Below are positions 27,486 to 35,939 of a stretch of 64,000 nucleotides of DNA, piece by piece. This DNA is from Lewinellaceae bacterium (lineage in GTDB: Bacteria > Bacteroidota > Bacteroidia > Chitinophagales > Saprospiraceae). The translations under genes and the position numbers were made by a program. How positions within the stretch are numbered: the stretch's first letter is position 1; the number at the start of each line of letters is the position of its first letter. Below the pieces are notes generated by a model. It was not told the DNA's origin. It ran no database searches and saw nothing but the letters and a program-made list of their open reading frames with translations. Location: the NCBI GenBank assembly GCA_020636005.1, contig JACJYR010000003.1, positions 248,001 to 312,000 of the forward strand. The letters are read 5' to 3'.

Positions 27486-27526
27486 GGGCTGCCAAAGTAT
27501 ATGTCATTTGGCAGCCCTATTTTTTC
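27486..27526. terminator. Bidirectional terminator between convergent genes
   Basis: GGGCTGCCAAA and TTTGGCAGCCC (27486-27496 / 27507-27517) form an 11-bp stem followed by TATTTTTT. It serves the plus-strand small secreted protein and overlaps the stop codon of the minus-strand gene. Confidence 0.85.
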
Positions 27527-28929
27527 AGGATATAAGTAGTTTTTTCAAGCAACCAATTTTTCATCATTAGGTTTTGCTCCTGAATCATCTCCAACTCCAG
27601 TTCGGCAATCAATGTATTGTCCCATTTCCTGTGCACTATTTTTTTTAAAAAGCTGAGATATTTTTGAAATCCGGCCACCATGCCCGGGGTCAGGGATTTT
27701 TCCCTTCGTGCATATTTTTCAAGCGTTTCCAGTTGGGCCATTAAGAGTTCCAGGTAATTATCGTTTTCCATATATAGCTCAAACCAGGATCTTATCAGCA
27801 GTGATTTGGACTTTAATTTAATTAAAGGATCGTGAAATTGATGTTTCAGGATGTGAATGACTTTTTCAAAATCTTTTTTTGCAAAATACCATTGTGCATG
27901 GCTGATGGCCATTGTATCCTCCTTTATTTCCACATCCAGGGCATTTTCGTATGATCCCATGAACTCCAGTGCCCAGTCCAGTTCGCCATATAAAGTACTC
28001 ACTGAGACGATATTCTGAAAAGTTCCTTCTGTCATTTTTCCGAAAGTGGTAAGGCATTCATATTCCAAACCAACCTTATAGAGATCGAAAACGGTGCGAA
28101 AAAACGCAGAATCACCCTGGTTGGATTGCCGGATACAATAGTTCAGCAGTATTTTCAAAATATACTCCCGGTCATCTGCCCTTATTAAGTTGATGTTTGA
28201 AATAAATATACCAACCAGGCCAGTCAAAGAACCGGCCTCCCCAGAGCGTTGGAATTGTTCCAATTTTCTATAAATATCCAAAACGGGAATATCTGTCATT
28301 GAGGGTATATGCATGTTTTCCCTTGTATTTTTCCTGCCCACCGTATTGGTAATGGCATTGTTTGCGCACTTCAGTTTGATTTCGGCAAATGCCATATAGT
28401 TTTCAAAGTGTTCGTTCGCCAGGGCCAGGGTATTATTTTTATCGGTGGTTTTATCTGTGTAAGGATGCCCGAAATACAGCAGGTTCAGGTCTTTTTTTTC
28501 CCTGAAATAAAGTTCGTCCCGGTAGGGCTGCGCATCCAGCGTCTTGTCCAGTTCCCATACTTTTTTCTCGAAAACCTCGTAACAGTCCGGCCTTTCCGCA
28601 TAAGCCCTCACCAACAGTTTTTGCTGCTCCAGTTCCTCTTTTTCCACCTGTAGCACCACGAGGTATTTTTCTACTAGACTGGTAAAGCCTGTCATCAGGT
28701 TGAGCAGTTTCTGGTGGTCATAAGCCCTGTTAGGAAAGAGTTTTTTGAACACTGTCTCCTTGGCCAGTTTTGCCGAATCGAAAGCAGGATGGTGGTTGCG
28801 CAACAGCAGGTAGAGGTTCGTGATGTTCGGGTTGGCATTGTAAAAAGGGGACTTGAGGAACTGGAGCAGCCTTTTAAGCTCGTCGCCGTCCAGGGTGCGC
28901 AGGGTGCGGGTGAGTTTACTGTTGATCAT
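27517..28929 (-). CDS. Conserved-looking helical protein of unknown function
   Basis: 470 residues from MINSKLTRTLRTLDGDELKR. I do not recognise the family. It is strongly alpha-helical, soluble and without a signal peptide. The start (LLQFLKSPFYNANPNITNLY) and regularly spaced helices along the whole length suggest a superhelical repeat protein. The gene is clearly AT-richer than its neighbours, which could reflect transfer or relaxed selection. It is convergent with the small secreted protein; its promoter side faces a long gene-poor region. Confidence 0.75.
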   Translation of the reverse strand: MINSKLTRTLRTLDGDELKRLLQFLKSPFYNANPNITNLYLLLRNHHPAFDSAKLAKETVFKKLFPNRAYDHQKLLNLMTGFTSLVEKYLVVLQVEKEELEQQKLLVRAYAERPDCYEVFEKKVWELDKTLDAQPYRDELYFREKKDLNLLYFGHPYTDKTTDKNNTLALANEHFENYMAFAEIKLKCANNAITNTVGRKNTRENMHIPSMTDIPVLDIYRKLEQFQRSGEAGSLTGLVGIFISNINLIRADDREYILKILLNYCIRQSNQGDSAFFRTVFDLYKVGLEYECLTTFGKMTEGTFQNIVSVSTLYGELDWALEFMGSYENALDVEIKEDTMAISHAQWYFAKKDFEKVIHILKHQFHDPLIKLKSKSLLIRSWFELYMENDNYLELLMAQLETLEKYARREKSLTPGMVAGFQKYLSFLKKIVHRKWDNTLIAELELEMIQEQNLMMKNWLLEKTTYILKK

Positions 28930-29096
28930 AGCATGGATTGGTTGCTTATTCCTCCCCCATATGGGGGAAATGCAAAGAAATTGTCGCCAGAAACAAAAAA
29001 TAGTTTTCTTATTGAGGAAAGCTGCAAACTATTGAAATTCAGGTGAATATTCAATCAAGTTAAAAAAAATACCCTGATTTTTCCCATTATTTGTCC

Positions 29097-29127
29097 TTGC
29101 ATGACCTATTGCTCTGGTGTAAGTTTG
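29097..29127 (+). promoter_or_regulatory. Consensus Bacteroidota promoter without a recognised gene
   Basis: TTG at 29097-29099, exactly 20 bp, then TAAGTTTG at 29120-29127. This fits -33 TTG / -7 TAnnTTTG with correct spacing, the best-formed promoter I found in the window. Downstream there is no convincing gene, so a small RNA is possible. Confidence 0.6.
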
Positions 29128-29316
29128 CATTACAATAAACAACCAATCAATAGACCTGCAAGCCTGGCTTTCTTCCTCGTTGCTCTCCTTGCGCTAGTTC
29201 CAAGAATGTTGTAGTTACATCGTGGTTTTAACCAAATGAATAAAAAGGCGGTTGGCTTCCCCGGCTTCCTTCGGCTTGCCCTGTCACCTTCAAAATGCAA
29301 AGGCATTTTTGATTTT

Positions 29317-29446
29317 TGGCTCTTTGACAGATCGTGTGTAAAGCCGTTAAAACGGCCAAATAAAATAGCTGTCTTTTAACCCACGACTTAAGTCGTGGAT
29401 TGATAATCAATAGCTTATGTCCAAAAACCGTTTTAACTGTTTCCTT
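29317..29446 (+). repeat. REP-like palindromic unit, copy A
   Basis: It starts TGGCTCTTTGACA and holds the perfect 18-bp palindrome CCACGACTTAAGTCGTGG (29381-29398). It is framed by GTTAAAACGG (29346-29355) and CCGTTTTAAC (29428-29437), which pair with each other. It shares order and words with copy B at 37579-37707. Confidence 0.75.
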
Positions 29447-29631
29447 TTTTTCACGATTGGTCGAAGAACGTGATTTTTTTGAAAACAATTTACCAGGATT
29501 TACAAACCTTACTACCACCGAATGGCAACCGCAACTGTGCCTTTTGCGGCATTTTCTGCCAATTCATTTCCCTTACTTAAACTCCACCAAGATAAGGTTT
29601 GTAAAACCTGGGCTTCACTGTCCGGGTGAGC

Positions 29632-29664
29632 AGCGGCTAAACCGCCCCCGGGTGGTTTGCCGCT
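29632..29664. terminator. Hairpin, possible terminator
   Basis: AGCGGCTAAACC and GGTTTGCCGCT form a stem with one mismatch and a 10-nt C/G-rich loop. It is followed by TTTACCCTTTAACC rather than a clean U-run. Confidence 0.4.
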
Positions 29665-29692
29665 TTACCCTTTAACCTGTTTTTTGCTCAAT

Positions 29693-29795
29693 TATAGATA
29701 GTCACATTTAAAATTGATTGGGACAAAATTCTAAGTCACTGACTTTCAATAAAATGACTTCAATGACCACTGACTTTTAATGACGATTGTCTATA
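29693..29795 (+). mobile_element. MITE-like element, copy 2
   Basis: Same length and orientation as 4846-4948, differing by about two bases, with the same TATAGA/TCTATA ends. It sits in the gene-poor region. Confidence 0.8.
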
Positions 29796-29846
29796 ACATG
29801 AAGCGCCAAATGAAAACATGCCTGCCCCAAATATTTTTCACCAACC

Positions 29847-29861
29847 CCATTAACCTTTTTT
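29847..29861 (+). promoter_or_regulatory. Shared motif CCATTAACCTTTTTT, copy 4
   Basis: It is identical over 15 bp to the copy at 25987 and, after the same 6-bp gap, is followed by TTACATAAAG. The next ORF downstream is a 26-residue hydrophobic peptide starting at 29997. Confidence 0.55.
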
Positions 29862-29996
29862 CCAGGTTTACATAAAGCAGGATGAAAGCAAGGATGGCAC
29901 AAGGGCCATCCACATCTGCCATCAAATAGTAAACCTGGAGTTCGGCCTTCAAACATTCAATAGCGGCCAGTTTGAAAGTCGGTTCCAACAAACCAA

Positions 29997-30077
29997 ATGA
30001 AAATGCTAACCCTGTATATCCTCCTTCTGACCGTGAAAATAATCGCCATGATAAGGGGCCAACATGCCAATAAGTAA
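29997..30077 (+). CDS. Candidate 26-residue hydrophobic micropeptide
   Basis: ATG to TAA encodes MKMLTLYILLLTVKIIAMIR and six polar residues: a single predicted membrane helix with a short basic/polar tail, like toxin or regulator micropeptides. It is preceded by AAACCAA and lies 135 bp after shared-motif copy 4. It is too short for statistical support; the evidence is the promoter motif plus the hydrophobic pattern. Confidence 0.3.
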   Translation: MKMLTLYILLLTVKIIAMIRGQHANK

Positions 30078-30307
30078 GGTAGGTAACGATGAAAAAATAA
30101 CTTCCCTATCTTGATTTTGAAACCCCGGTACTGGAAGGGTTTTTTAAAAATGATCCCGATTTCACATCGGGGTTATCTTTCCTTCGATGCTTAAGGGAGC
30201 TTTCCAGGTCTGTTGACCTCATAAATCCCTTGCCACCTTGCTATTTTTTTTCCCGCATCATTAGTGCTTATGTGGAAAAATTTTGCAGAAGGGCCGCTGC
30301 ATAAAAT

Positions 30308-30334
30308 TTAGGGGGAACTCGAAGTTCCCCCTAA
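30308..30334. promoter_or_regulatory. Perfect 12-bp hairpin upstream of the collagen-like gene
   Basis: TTAGGGGGAACT, loop CGA, AGTTCCCCCTAA. It lies 78 bp before the ATG at 30413. There is no U-run, so it may be a structure in the leader rather than a terminator. Confidence 0.55.
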
Positions 30335-30412
30335 CCTGACCAGCTTGAAAATTTGGGCGACTAAAAAGAAAAATTTCCTCATAATATCTATTAACTACTA
30401 AACTTAAATCAA

Positions 30413-32950
30413 ATGAAAGCAAAATTCCTCTTCAGTCTCCTCGCCGTGCTGTTTTCGATGGCAGCTATGGCACAATCGCCAGAAATGTTGAACTACCAGG
30501 CCGTGCTGCGCAACAGCGCCGGCGACATCTCCCAAAACCAAAACGTGAACGTAGATTTCACCATCCACAGCGGCTCTCCCACGGGGCCGTCGGTCTATTC
30601 TGAAATGCACAACACAACCACCAACGAGTACGGTTTGGTCAACCTGCAGATCGGAAAAGGCACGGGTGCTACGGGCAACTTTGCCAATATTGATTGGTCT
30701 TCCAACAGCTATTTCCTTCAGGTAAGGGTAGATGGTGCCAATGCAGGCACACAAGAATTGGCCAGTGTACCTTACAGCCTCTATGCAGCAAGGGCTGGCT
30801 CTGCCGACAACGACAACGACACCGACCCTGCCAACGAAATCCAGACCATCAGCCTCAACGGGGCTGAACTGACCCTTTCCAATGGGGGTGGCACCCTGAC
30901 CCTGCCCACCGGCACAACCTATATCGCAGGGAGCGGTATTTCCATTTCGGGCAACACCATTTCCGCCACGGACAACAGCACCACCAATGAACTCCAGCAA
31001 CTCAATATCAGCGGTGACCAATTGAGCCTGACCAACGGCAATACAGTCACCCTTCCAACGGGCATGGTCGGCCCGCAGGGCCCCGCCGGCCCGCAAGGCC
31101 CTCAAGGTATTCCCGGCCCGCAAGGCCCGCAAGGCGATCCAGGCCCGCAAGGCCCACAGGGCAACACCGGCCCGCAAGGACCTGCTGGCCCGCAGGGACC
31201 CCAGGGTAACACCGGCCCGCAGGGACCCGCCGGCACCGGCGTCCAGATTGTGGGTTCCGTTGCCAGCGCAGCGGGCTTGCCCTTCCCTTACGCAGGCAGT
31301 ATTGGTGACATGTACATTTCCCAAAATGACGGCCACGGCCATGTATGGAATGGCGCTTCCTGGGATGATGTAGGACAAATACAAGGCCCCGCCGGCCCTG
31401 CTGGCCCTGCTGGCGCAACTGGCGCAACTGGCCCCGCTGGCCCCGTTGGCCCAACTGGCCCAATTGGTCCCACCGGCCCCGCAGGCACTTACACAGCGGG
31501 CAGCGGAATCGCCATCGCTGGCGACGTTATCTCTGCCACAGACAACAGCACCACGAATGAAATCCAGACCATTAGCCTCAGTGGGACTATGCTTTCATTG
31601 TCCAACGGCGGTGGCTCTGTCACGTTACCAACGGGAGGGGCTGGCCAGTGGACGCCCAGCGGCATGGACATTTCCAATATTAATACAGGCAATGTTGGTG
31701 TTGGTACCAATGCACCTGTCAACAAACTTACCGTCATTGGAGCTGGGAATGATCCTTCCATTCCAGGTACTGCTTCCACTGGTATTGCACGTATTGGCGT
31801 GTTCAATAATGAAGGAGTAGATATTGGCAAAATGGCAAATTCTCCTTTCGCCGGGTGGATCCAATCTGGATTTGATGGCACGGATGCCGATCCATTGGCC
31901 TTGCAGCCTGCAGGTGGCAACGTAGGGATCGGCAAGACGAACCCAGTCTCTTTGCTGGATGTAGGCAACGGTAGCGGTACCCTGCCAGCTAAGATCAGGG
32001 CCTCCAACAGCAATTTAGCCCTGCGGCTGGATTACAACGACGATAGCCCTGGTTATGAGTTCTTCGTGGACAATGCATTGGGTTTGAACATTTGCGAGAG
32101 TGGCGTTGCATGTGATCGCCTGTTTTTGCAAAAAAATACCGGCAACCTGGGCATTGGAACAAATTCCCCTGTGGATAAACTCTATGTGAAGTCCACGCTA
32201 TCAAACAGGGTTACCATTGAATCGGATGAGGACTTTTTTGCAGGGTACAGATCAAAAATCCCATCTGCTGAGTTTTTTGCAGGTGTGCAGTCCGACCTTG
32301 GTGCTAATCCCCGTTTTTCAATCTATGACAACCTTGCCGACCTGGAGCGGTTGACCATCCTCAACAATGGGAATGTCGGGATCAACAACACCGAACCAGG
32401 GGATTACAAACTGGCCATCCAACATGAAAGTTATGGTATGCAGCTTAAAAATGTCGCCGCAGGTACAGCTTTTTGGGAGTTTTTTCAAGGTGGCAGCGGA
32501 GATTTATTCCTCTTCACCGAAGCAGCGAATGTCGGAAATTTCAACTACGCTTCCGGGATGTACAGCGCTACCTCCGACCGCCGGCTTAAACGCAACATCC
32601 AGCCCCTGGCCTCCGTGTTGCCTTCTTTAATGAAACTGGAGGCCACCTCTTATTTCTATGCAACAGATAAGGAGCAAAAGCGCAATATCGGGTTCATAGC
32701 CCAGGACGTGGAACCACTGTTCCCGGAACTGGTCACGCCACCCTCGGAGGAACCAGGCAGGAATACGAATTACCTGATGAACTACGCAGGTTTTGGAGTG
32801 CTCGCCGTAAAAGCAGTCCAGGAGCAGCAGGCGATCATCGAAGCCCAGCAGGCAGCCATCGAAACGCTGAAAGCTGAAAACAAAACCCAGCAGGCGAAGC
32901 TCGATGCCATCGAAAAAGCCCTCGCCAAAGCAGGTATCTCGCTGGATTGA
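30413..32950 (+). CDS. Collagen-like surface protein with S74 chaperone tail
   Basis: 845 residues with a signal peptide (MKAKFLFSLLAVLFSMAAMAQ). The head domain (22-125, PEMLNYQAVLRNSAGDI...) is the usual opening of Bacteroidota tail-fibre-like proteins. Two runs of Gly-X-Y triplets follow at about 220-276 (GPQGPAGPQGPQGIPG type) and 325-360. A stalk with AGSGIAIAGDVISATDNS repeats leads to the S74 intramolecular chaperone (SDRRLKRNIQPL ... IGFIAQDVEPLFPELV, about 720-790) and a C-terminal coiled coil. It probably forms a trimeric collagen-like fibre. The same architecture class appears at 16701-20270. It has no T9SS domain itself, but the next gene encodes a small T9SS protein. Confidence 0.88.
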   Translation: MKAKFLFSLLAVLFSMAAMAQSPEMLNYQAVLRNSAGDISQNQNVNVDFTIHSGSPTGPSVYSEMHNTTTNEYGLVNLQIGKGTGATGNFANIDWSSNSYFLQVRVDGANAGTQELASVPYSLYAARAGSADNDNDTDPANEIQTISLNGAELTLSNGGGTLTLPTGTTYIAGSGISISGNTISATDNSTTNELQQLNISGDQLSLTNGNTVTLPTGMVGPQGPAGPQGPQGIPGPQGPQGDPGPQGPQGNTGPQGPAGPQGPQGNTGPQGPAGTGVQIVGSVASAAGLPFPYAGSIGDMYISQNDGHGHVWNGASWDDVGQIQGPAGPAGPAGATGATGPAGPVGPTGPIGPTGPAGTYTAGSGIAIAGDVISATDNSTTNEIQTISLSGTMLSLSNGGGSVTLPTGGAGQWTPSGMDISNINTGNVGVGTNAPVNKLTVIGAGNDPSIPGTASTGIARIGVFNNEGVDIGKMANSPFAGWIQSGFDGTDADPLALQPAGGNVGIGKTNPVSLLDVGNGSGTLPAKIRASNSNLALRLDYNDDSPGYEFFVDNALGLNICESGVACDRLFLQKNTGNLGIGTNSPVDKLYVKSTLSNRVTIESDEDFFAGYRSKIPSAEFFAGVQSDLGANPRFSIYDNLADLERLTILNNGNVGINNTEPGDYKLAIQHESYGMQLKNVAAGTAFWEFFQGGSGDLFLFTEAANVGNFNYASGMYSATSDRRLKRNIQPLASVLPSLMKLEATSYFYATDKEQKRNIGFIAQDVEPLFPELVTPPSEEPGRNTNYLMNYAGFGVLAVKAVQEQQAIIEAQQAAIETLKAENKTQQAKLDAIEKALAKAGISLD

Positions 32951-32958
32951 CCGGGAAA

Positions 32959-32993
32959 CAGGTTTACTAACCTTCATAAGGTTAGTAAACCTG
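32959..32993. terminator. Strong hairpin between the fibre gene and the small T9SS gene
   Basis: A 16-bp perfect stem (CAGGTTTACTAACCTT / AAGGTTAGTAAACCTG) with a 3-nt loop, then CCCTTTTCC. It begins 9 bp after the fibre gene stop. It may terminate or stabilise the upstream mRNA, reducing expression of the following gene. Confidence 0.75.
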
Positions 32994-33030
32994 CCCTTTT
33001 CCTTTCCACTTATCATTTAAAAAAAACACA

Positions 33031-33531
33031 ATGAAAAAAATATCCATCACTACTATCGCCTGCCTCATTTCGGCTTGCTGCCTTTTTGGCCAGTACACCG
33101 TTGAGCGGCAGGTCATCGCCTCGGCGGGCGGGTATGGGCTTACCGCCACCCACCAGGTTTCCTGGACGCTCGGCGAGGTGGCCACGGCCACTTTCATCGG
33201 CGGCAGTTTCCGGCTCACACAGGGCTTTCAGCAGCCCGGCGATTTAGTCAACGCCTCCTTAGAACAGTTCAGGCTGGCCGGTTTTAAATTTTACCCAAAC
33301 CCTGCCCATGAGGCGGCCCAACTCGAACTCGACATGCCTTTCCAGGCGACACTTCATTTTCGGATCATTGACGTCAGCGGCAGGACTTTGATCGATTTGG
33401 AAAAGGAAGCAACGGAAGGCCTTTTCCGCCTACCATTCGACCTAAGCGCCCTGGTTGCCGGGCCTTATTTCCTGCAAATCTCGGATACGACAGGAGAGCG
33501 GCTCACCACCATCCGGTTCGTAAGGATGTAG
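33031..33531 (+). CDS. Small T9SS-sorted protein
   Basis: 166 residues. A signal peptide (MKKISITTIACLISACCLFG) is followed by a short mature part (QYTVERQVIASAGGYGLTAT...SWTLGEVATATFIGGSFRLTQGFQQP), a module often found just ahead of sorting domains. The T9SS type A sorting domain is FKFYPNPAHEAAQLELDM to IRFVRM, about 90-166. It has little beyond the anchor, so it may be an accessory to the collagen-like fibre gene 80 bp upstream. No enzymatic motif. Confidence 0.82.
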   Translation: MKKISITTIACLISACCLFGQYTVERQVIASAGGYGLTATHQVSWTLGEVATATFIGGSFRLTQGFQQPGDLVNASLEQFRLAGFKFYPNPAHEAAQLELDMPFQATLHFRIIDVSGRTLIDLEKEATEGLFRLPFDLSALVAGPYFLQISDTTGERLTTIRFVRM

Positions 33532-33556
33532 GGCAATAGATGGCTCAGGAATTATT

Positions 33557-33611
33557 GGGAAATTGGGAAATTATGAAAATGGTATGCAATGATCATATTT
33601 TCCAATTTCCC
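33557..33611 (+). terminator. Possible terminator after the T9SS gene
   Basis: GGGAAATTGG and CCAATTTCCC form a 10-bp stem with a long AT-rich loop, followed by TATTTC. It sits 25 bp after the stop codon. Confidence 0.45.
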
Positions 33612-33771
33612 TATTTCAGCATAAGACCGAATGATAAAAAGTGCGTTAGGGCCCGAAGTGAAAATTAAATGCTTATTTTAAAAACCCTTTCCTGGCGGGC
33701 GTTTCCAATATTCAAAAAGGGAAGTTATTTTTTCTTCGTTCCTAATGAAGGGCCGGGCGGGCGTAAAATTT

Positions 33772-35148
33772 TCACGTCGCCACCGCCTCCATTTCCACGG
33801 CATACCGCTTCACCGCTGCCACCCAGGCCTTGGCTTTCTCTGTCAAATGCTGCCCATCCGCCGTCACCCGTTCCCGGATGAACAGGGCACCGAATTCATT
33901 GCCCCTTTCTACCCTTGCCTCTTTGCCAGCGGTGCTCAGCCAGAATATTTCATGGCTTTCACCCAAAGATTTGGGGTTGGTGGCAGGGCGCAAAAAGACA
34001 AGGTTCCCATCCGGATCCATAGCATAAATACCGGTAGGGATTGGTATCGCTGGTGTGGTGTCCACATTTTTACAATGAAGAAAAGATAAAGGGGAGAGGT
34101 TCGCCTGGTCAATCCATTTATCGTTAAGGGCTTCAATGTCCAGCTCGTATTCGATGTCCAACCATTCGGCGAGGTGAAGCAGTAGCAGCGGGATGTCCTC
34201 GTGGGCCTGATTAGTATTGTTGATGAGCGGGGTGAAGCCGGAAAAGCGGAGGTTCATTTCACCGAGGTACAGGGTGCCATCGTCAAGGTCAACGAGGTAG
34301 TCCGGTTCGAAGTAGCCCGTGTAGCCGACCTGCCGGAGTTGTTCGCCCATCTTCACGGTATAGTCCCTGGCCTGCTGGATGATGTAGTCCGCAAAGGCAT
34401 TGGGGAAAAACTCGTTGCCGCACCAGCCGCCTTTATAGACTGCTATTTCGGGGCAGCCGACCAATTCCACCAGCAAAGGGGTGACGGCCACACCCCGACG
34501 GGTGATGCAGGCCTCCAGGCCAGCACTTCGGCAATTGATGCGCCGCATGATCTTCATTTCGTCACCATTGGTGATGGCGCTGCGGTGTTTTTCAAAATCC
34601 GTTTCGTCGGAGATAAAATAGGTGGTCATGCCCGACATGCCATGCGGCGATTGCACCACCAGCCGTTCGCCAAGATGTCCTGAAATAGCGCGTAGGTGAG
34701 CGTAGTCTTTAACCGTTGAAAGTACATAGGGCACACAGGGGACGCCGGCCTTTTCCGCCAGCCGGTTGGTATTGGCCTTGTTGTCCCAATGCCTGCGCAC
34801 GGCGACGGGGGGCAGGCAGATTTCCAGGTCGAGTTCCGCCGCCAGGCGCTCGGTTTCTTCGTCGAGCAGCCAGAGCAGTACCTTGCCTTTTCCCCGGCTT
34901 TTAATGTGGGCCCGCACTTCCTCGTTGCGCAGCAGGGAATTGAGGATTTCCTTGCTGGAAAGGCTGTGGTCGTAATGGTAAGATTTCGGCACAAAAACAT
35001 TCGGGTGGCGGCCATCGAAGGTATCTGTGGCGCAGATGTACTGGAAATTGCCGATGTATTCTTCCATGCCCAGTGCCGTGAAAACGCACCAGTCAATAAA
35101 GTAGATCGGGGTCGTATTGTTGAGCAGGAGTGCCCGCAGTTGTTCCAT
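33772..35148 (-). CDS. ATP-grasp domain protein
   Basis: 458 residues from ATG 35148 (MEQLRALLLNNTTPIYFID); the open frame upstream to 35259 is not convincing. The N-terminal part (1-130) resembles a preATP-grasp domain with KSYHYDHSL and LLWLLDEE segments. The ATP-grasp fold spans about 140-330, with RLVVQSPHGMSGMTTYF as nucleotide loop and GYFEPDYLVD...LYLGEMNLRFSG as the metal-binding end (Glu and Asn conserved). Such enzymes ligate a carboxylate to an amine or thiol through an acyl-phosphate. The substrate cannot be told. It is transcribed after the secreted protein at 35269-35739. Confidence 0.8.
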   Translation of the reverse strand: MEQLRALLLNNTTPIYFIDWCVFTALGMEEYIGNFQYICATDTFDGRHPNVFVPKSYHYDHSLSSKEILNSLLRNEEVRAHIKSRGKGKVLLWLLDEETERLAAELDLEICLPPVAVRRHWDNKANTNRLAEKAGVPCVPYVLSTVKDYAHLRAISGHLGERLVVQSPHGMSGMTTYFISDETDFEKHRSAITNGDEMKIMRRINCRSAGLEACITRRGVAVTPLLVELVGCPEIAVYKGGWCGNEFFPNAFADYIIQQARDYTVKMGEQLRQVGYTGYFEPDYLVDLDDGTLYLGEMNLRFSGFTPLINNTNQAHEDIPLLLLHLAEWLDIEYELDIEALNDKWIDQANLSPLSFLHCKNVDTTPAIPIPTGIYAMDPDGNLVFLRPATNPKSLGESHEIFWLSTAGKEARVERGNEFGALFIRERVTADGQHLTEKAKAWVAAVKRYAVEMEAVAT

Positions 35149-35268
35149 GGCTGGATGATTAGATTTTTGCGGGTGCGAAGGTAGGAACAAAGGGAAAATA
35201 AAAACACTAATGGAAGTTGGTTTGCAGCTTGGATTATTCTTCAAACCAACTTCCCGCATACCATCCCA

Positions 35269-35739
35269 TCAATCGTATGCGTAAAAGCTCCGGGCAACCT
35301 TAACAGCCGCATTTTCATACCCATTGTCGTAGGCGATGACAACCAGCAGGTTGGTGCTGCTTTTTTTGTCGAGCAGGGCCATCACCACCACATGGGCCTC
35401 GTCGAGGCTACCTTTCACGTAGTAGCCCGTAAAGTCGTCAATATCAATGGCGTCCGCTTCGTTCACCACATCGTAATCCATGGCGGTGGCCATTTCGACA
35501 ACGGCATCGGCCAGGTTATCTTCTGTGACGGTTTCGTCCTGGATGGGCATGATGCTCAGGAGGAGGTGGTCGTTGCCGGCTGTAAATTCATCCCCGTTGT
35601 TGATGTCTATTTTGAAATCGTTGGGGACGCTGAAGCCAACGCCGTGGGTGTCCCAATGCATTTGGGTCTGTGCAGCAAGCCAATTGAAGGAACAGAACAA
35701 GCTGAAGTAGAGAGCGAAAAAAGCAACAGATTTTTTCAT
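35269..35739 (-). CDS. Secreted protein of unknown function
   Basis: 156 residues with a signal peptide (MKKSVAFFALYFSLFCSF, cleavage near LAAQ). The mature part (MHWDTHGVGFSVPNDFKIDI ... DDFTGYYVKGSLDEAHVVVM) looks like one compact alpha/beta domain, acidic, without cysteines or a sorting tail. The pattern of a short profile with YYVKG and VVVIAYDNGYENAA is seen in small exported stress or lipid-binding proteins, but I cannot name a family. It is the first gene of a two-gene minus-strand unit with the ATP-grasp enzyme 120 bp downstream. Confidence 0.7.
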   Translation of the reverse strand: MKKSVAFFALYFSLFCSFNWLAAQTQMHWDTHGVGFSVPNDFKIDINNGDEFTAGNDHLLLSIMPIQDETVTEDNLADAVVEMATAMDYDVVNEADAIDIDDFTGYYVKGSLDEAHVVVMALLDKKSSTNLLVVIAYDNGYENAAVKVARSFYAYD

Positions 35740-35939
35740 GTACGAAAGTTTTAGATTGGTTCAGGCCAAAGGCATTTTTTTGGAAAACACCTGCGTCCTA
35801 ATCTTTATTTTTAAGGCGAAATGTAGGCCAGAAAAAGATGGCTTTTCACAAAGTGACTTAAATTTTCTTTCAAAAAAACTAAGTTTGCCTCTATCAGTTT
35901 TCATTCGATCATTTTCATTACACATAAAAACAAAGCATC

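Larger units (their letters stand above)
28930..30412. other. 1.5-kb gene-poor region rich in repeats and hairpins
   Basis: No intact protein gene is recognisable. In order it holds a consensus promoter (29097-29127), a 47-codon ORF of doubtful reality (29236-29379) overlapping a REP-like unit (29317-29446), a hairpin (29632-29664), a MITE-like element (29693-29795), a shared-motif copy (29847-29861) followed by a 26-codon hydrophobic ORF (29997-30077), a small palindrome (CCCGAT...ATCGGG, about 30153-30168) and a long hairpin (30308-30334). Confidence 0.7.

Noticed and set aside
29236..29379. 47-codon ORF behind the consensus promoter
   Set aside because: It overlaps a REP-like repeat unit and its composition is not protein-like; kept only as part of the region description.
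30404..31488. Minus-strand frames with repeated Gly, Ala, Leu and Arg opposite the collagen-like region
   Set aside because: They come from the reverse complement of Gly-X-Y triplet DNA.
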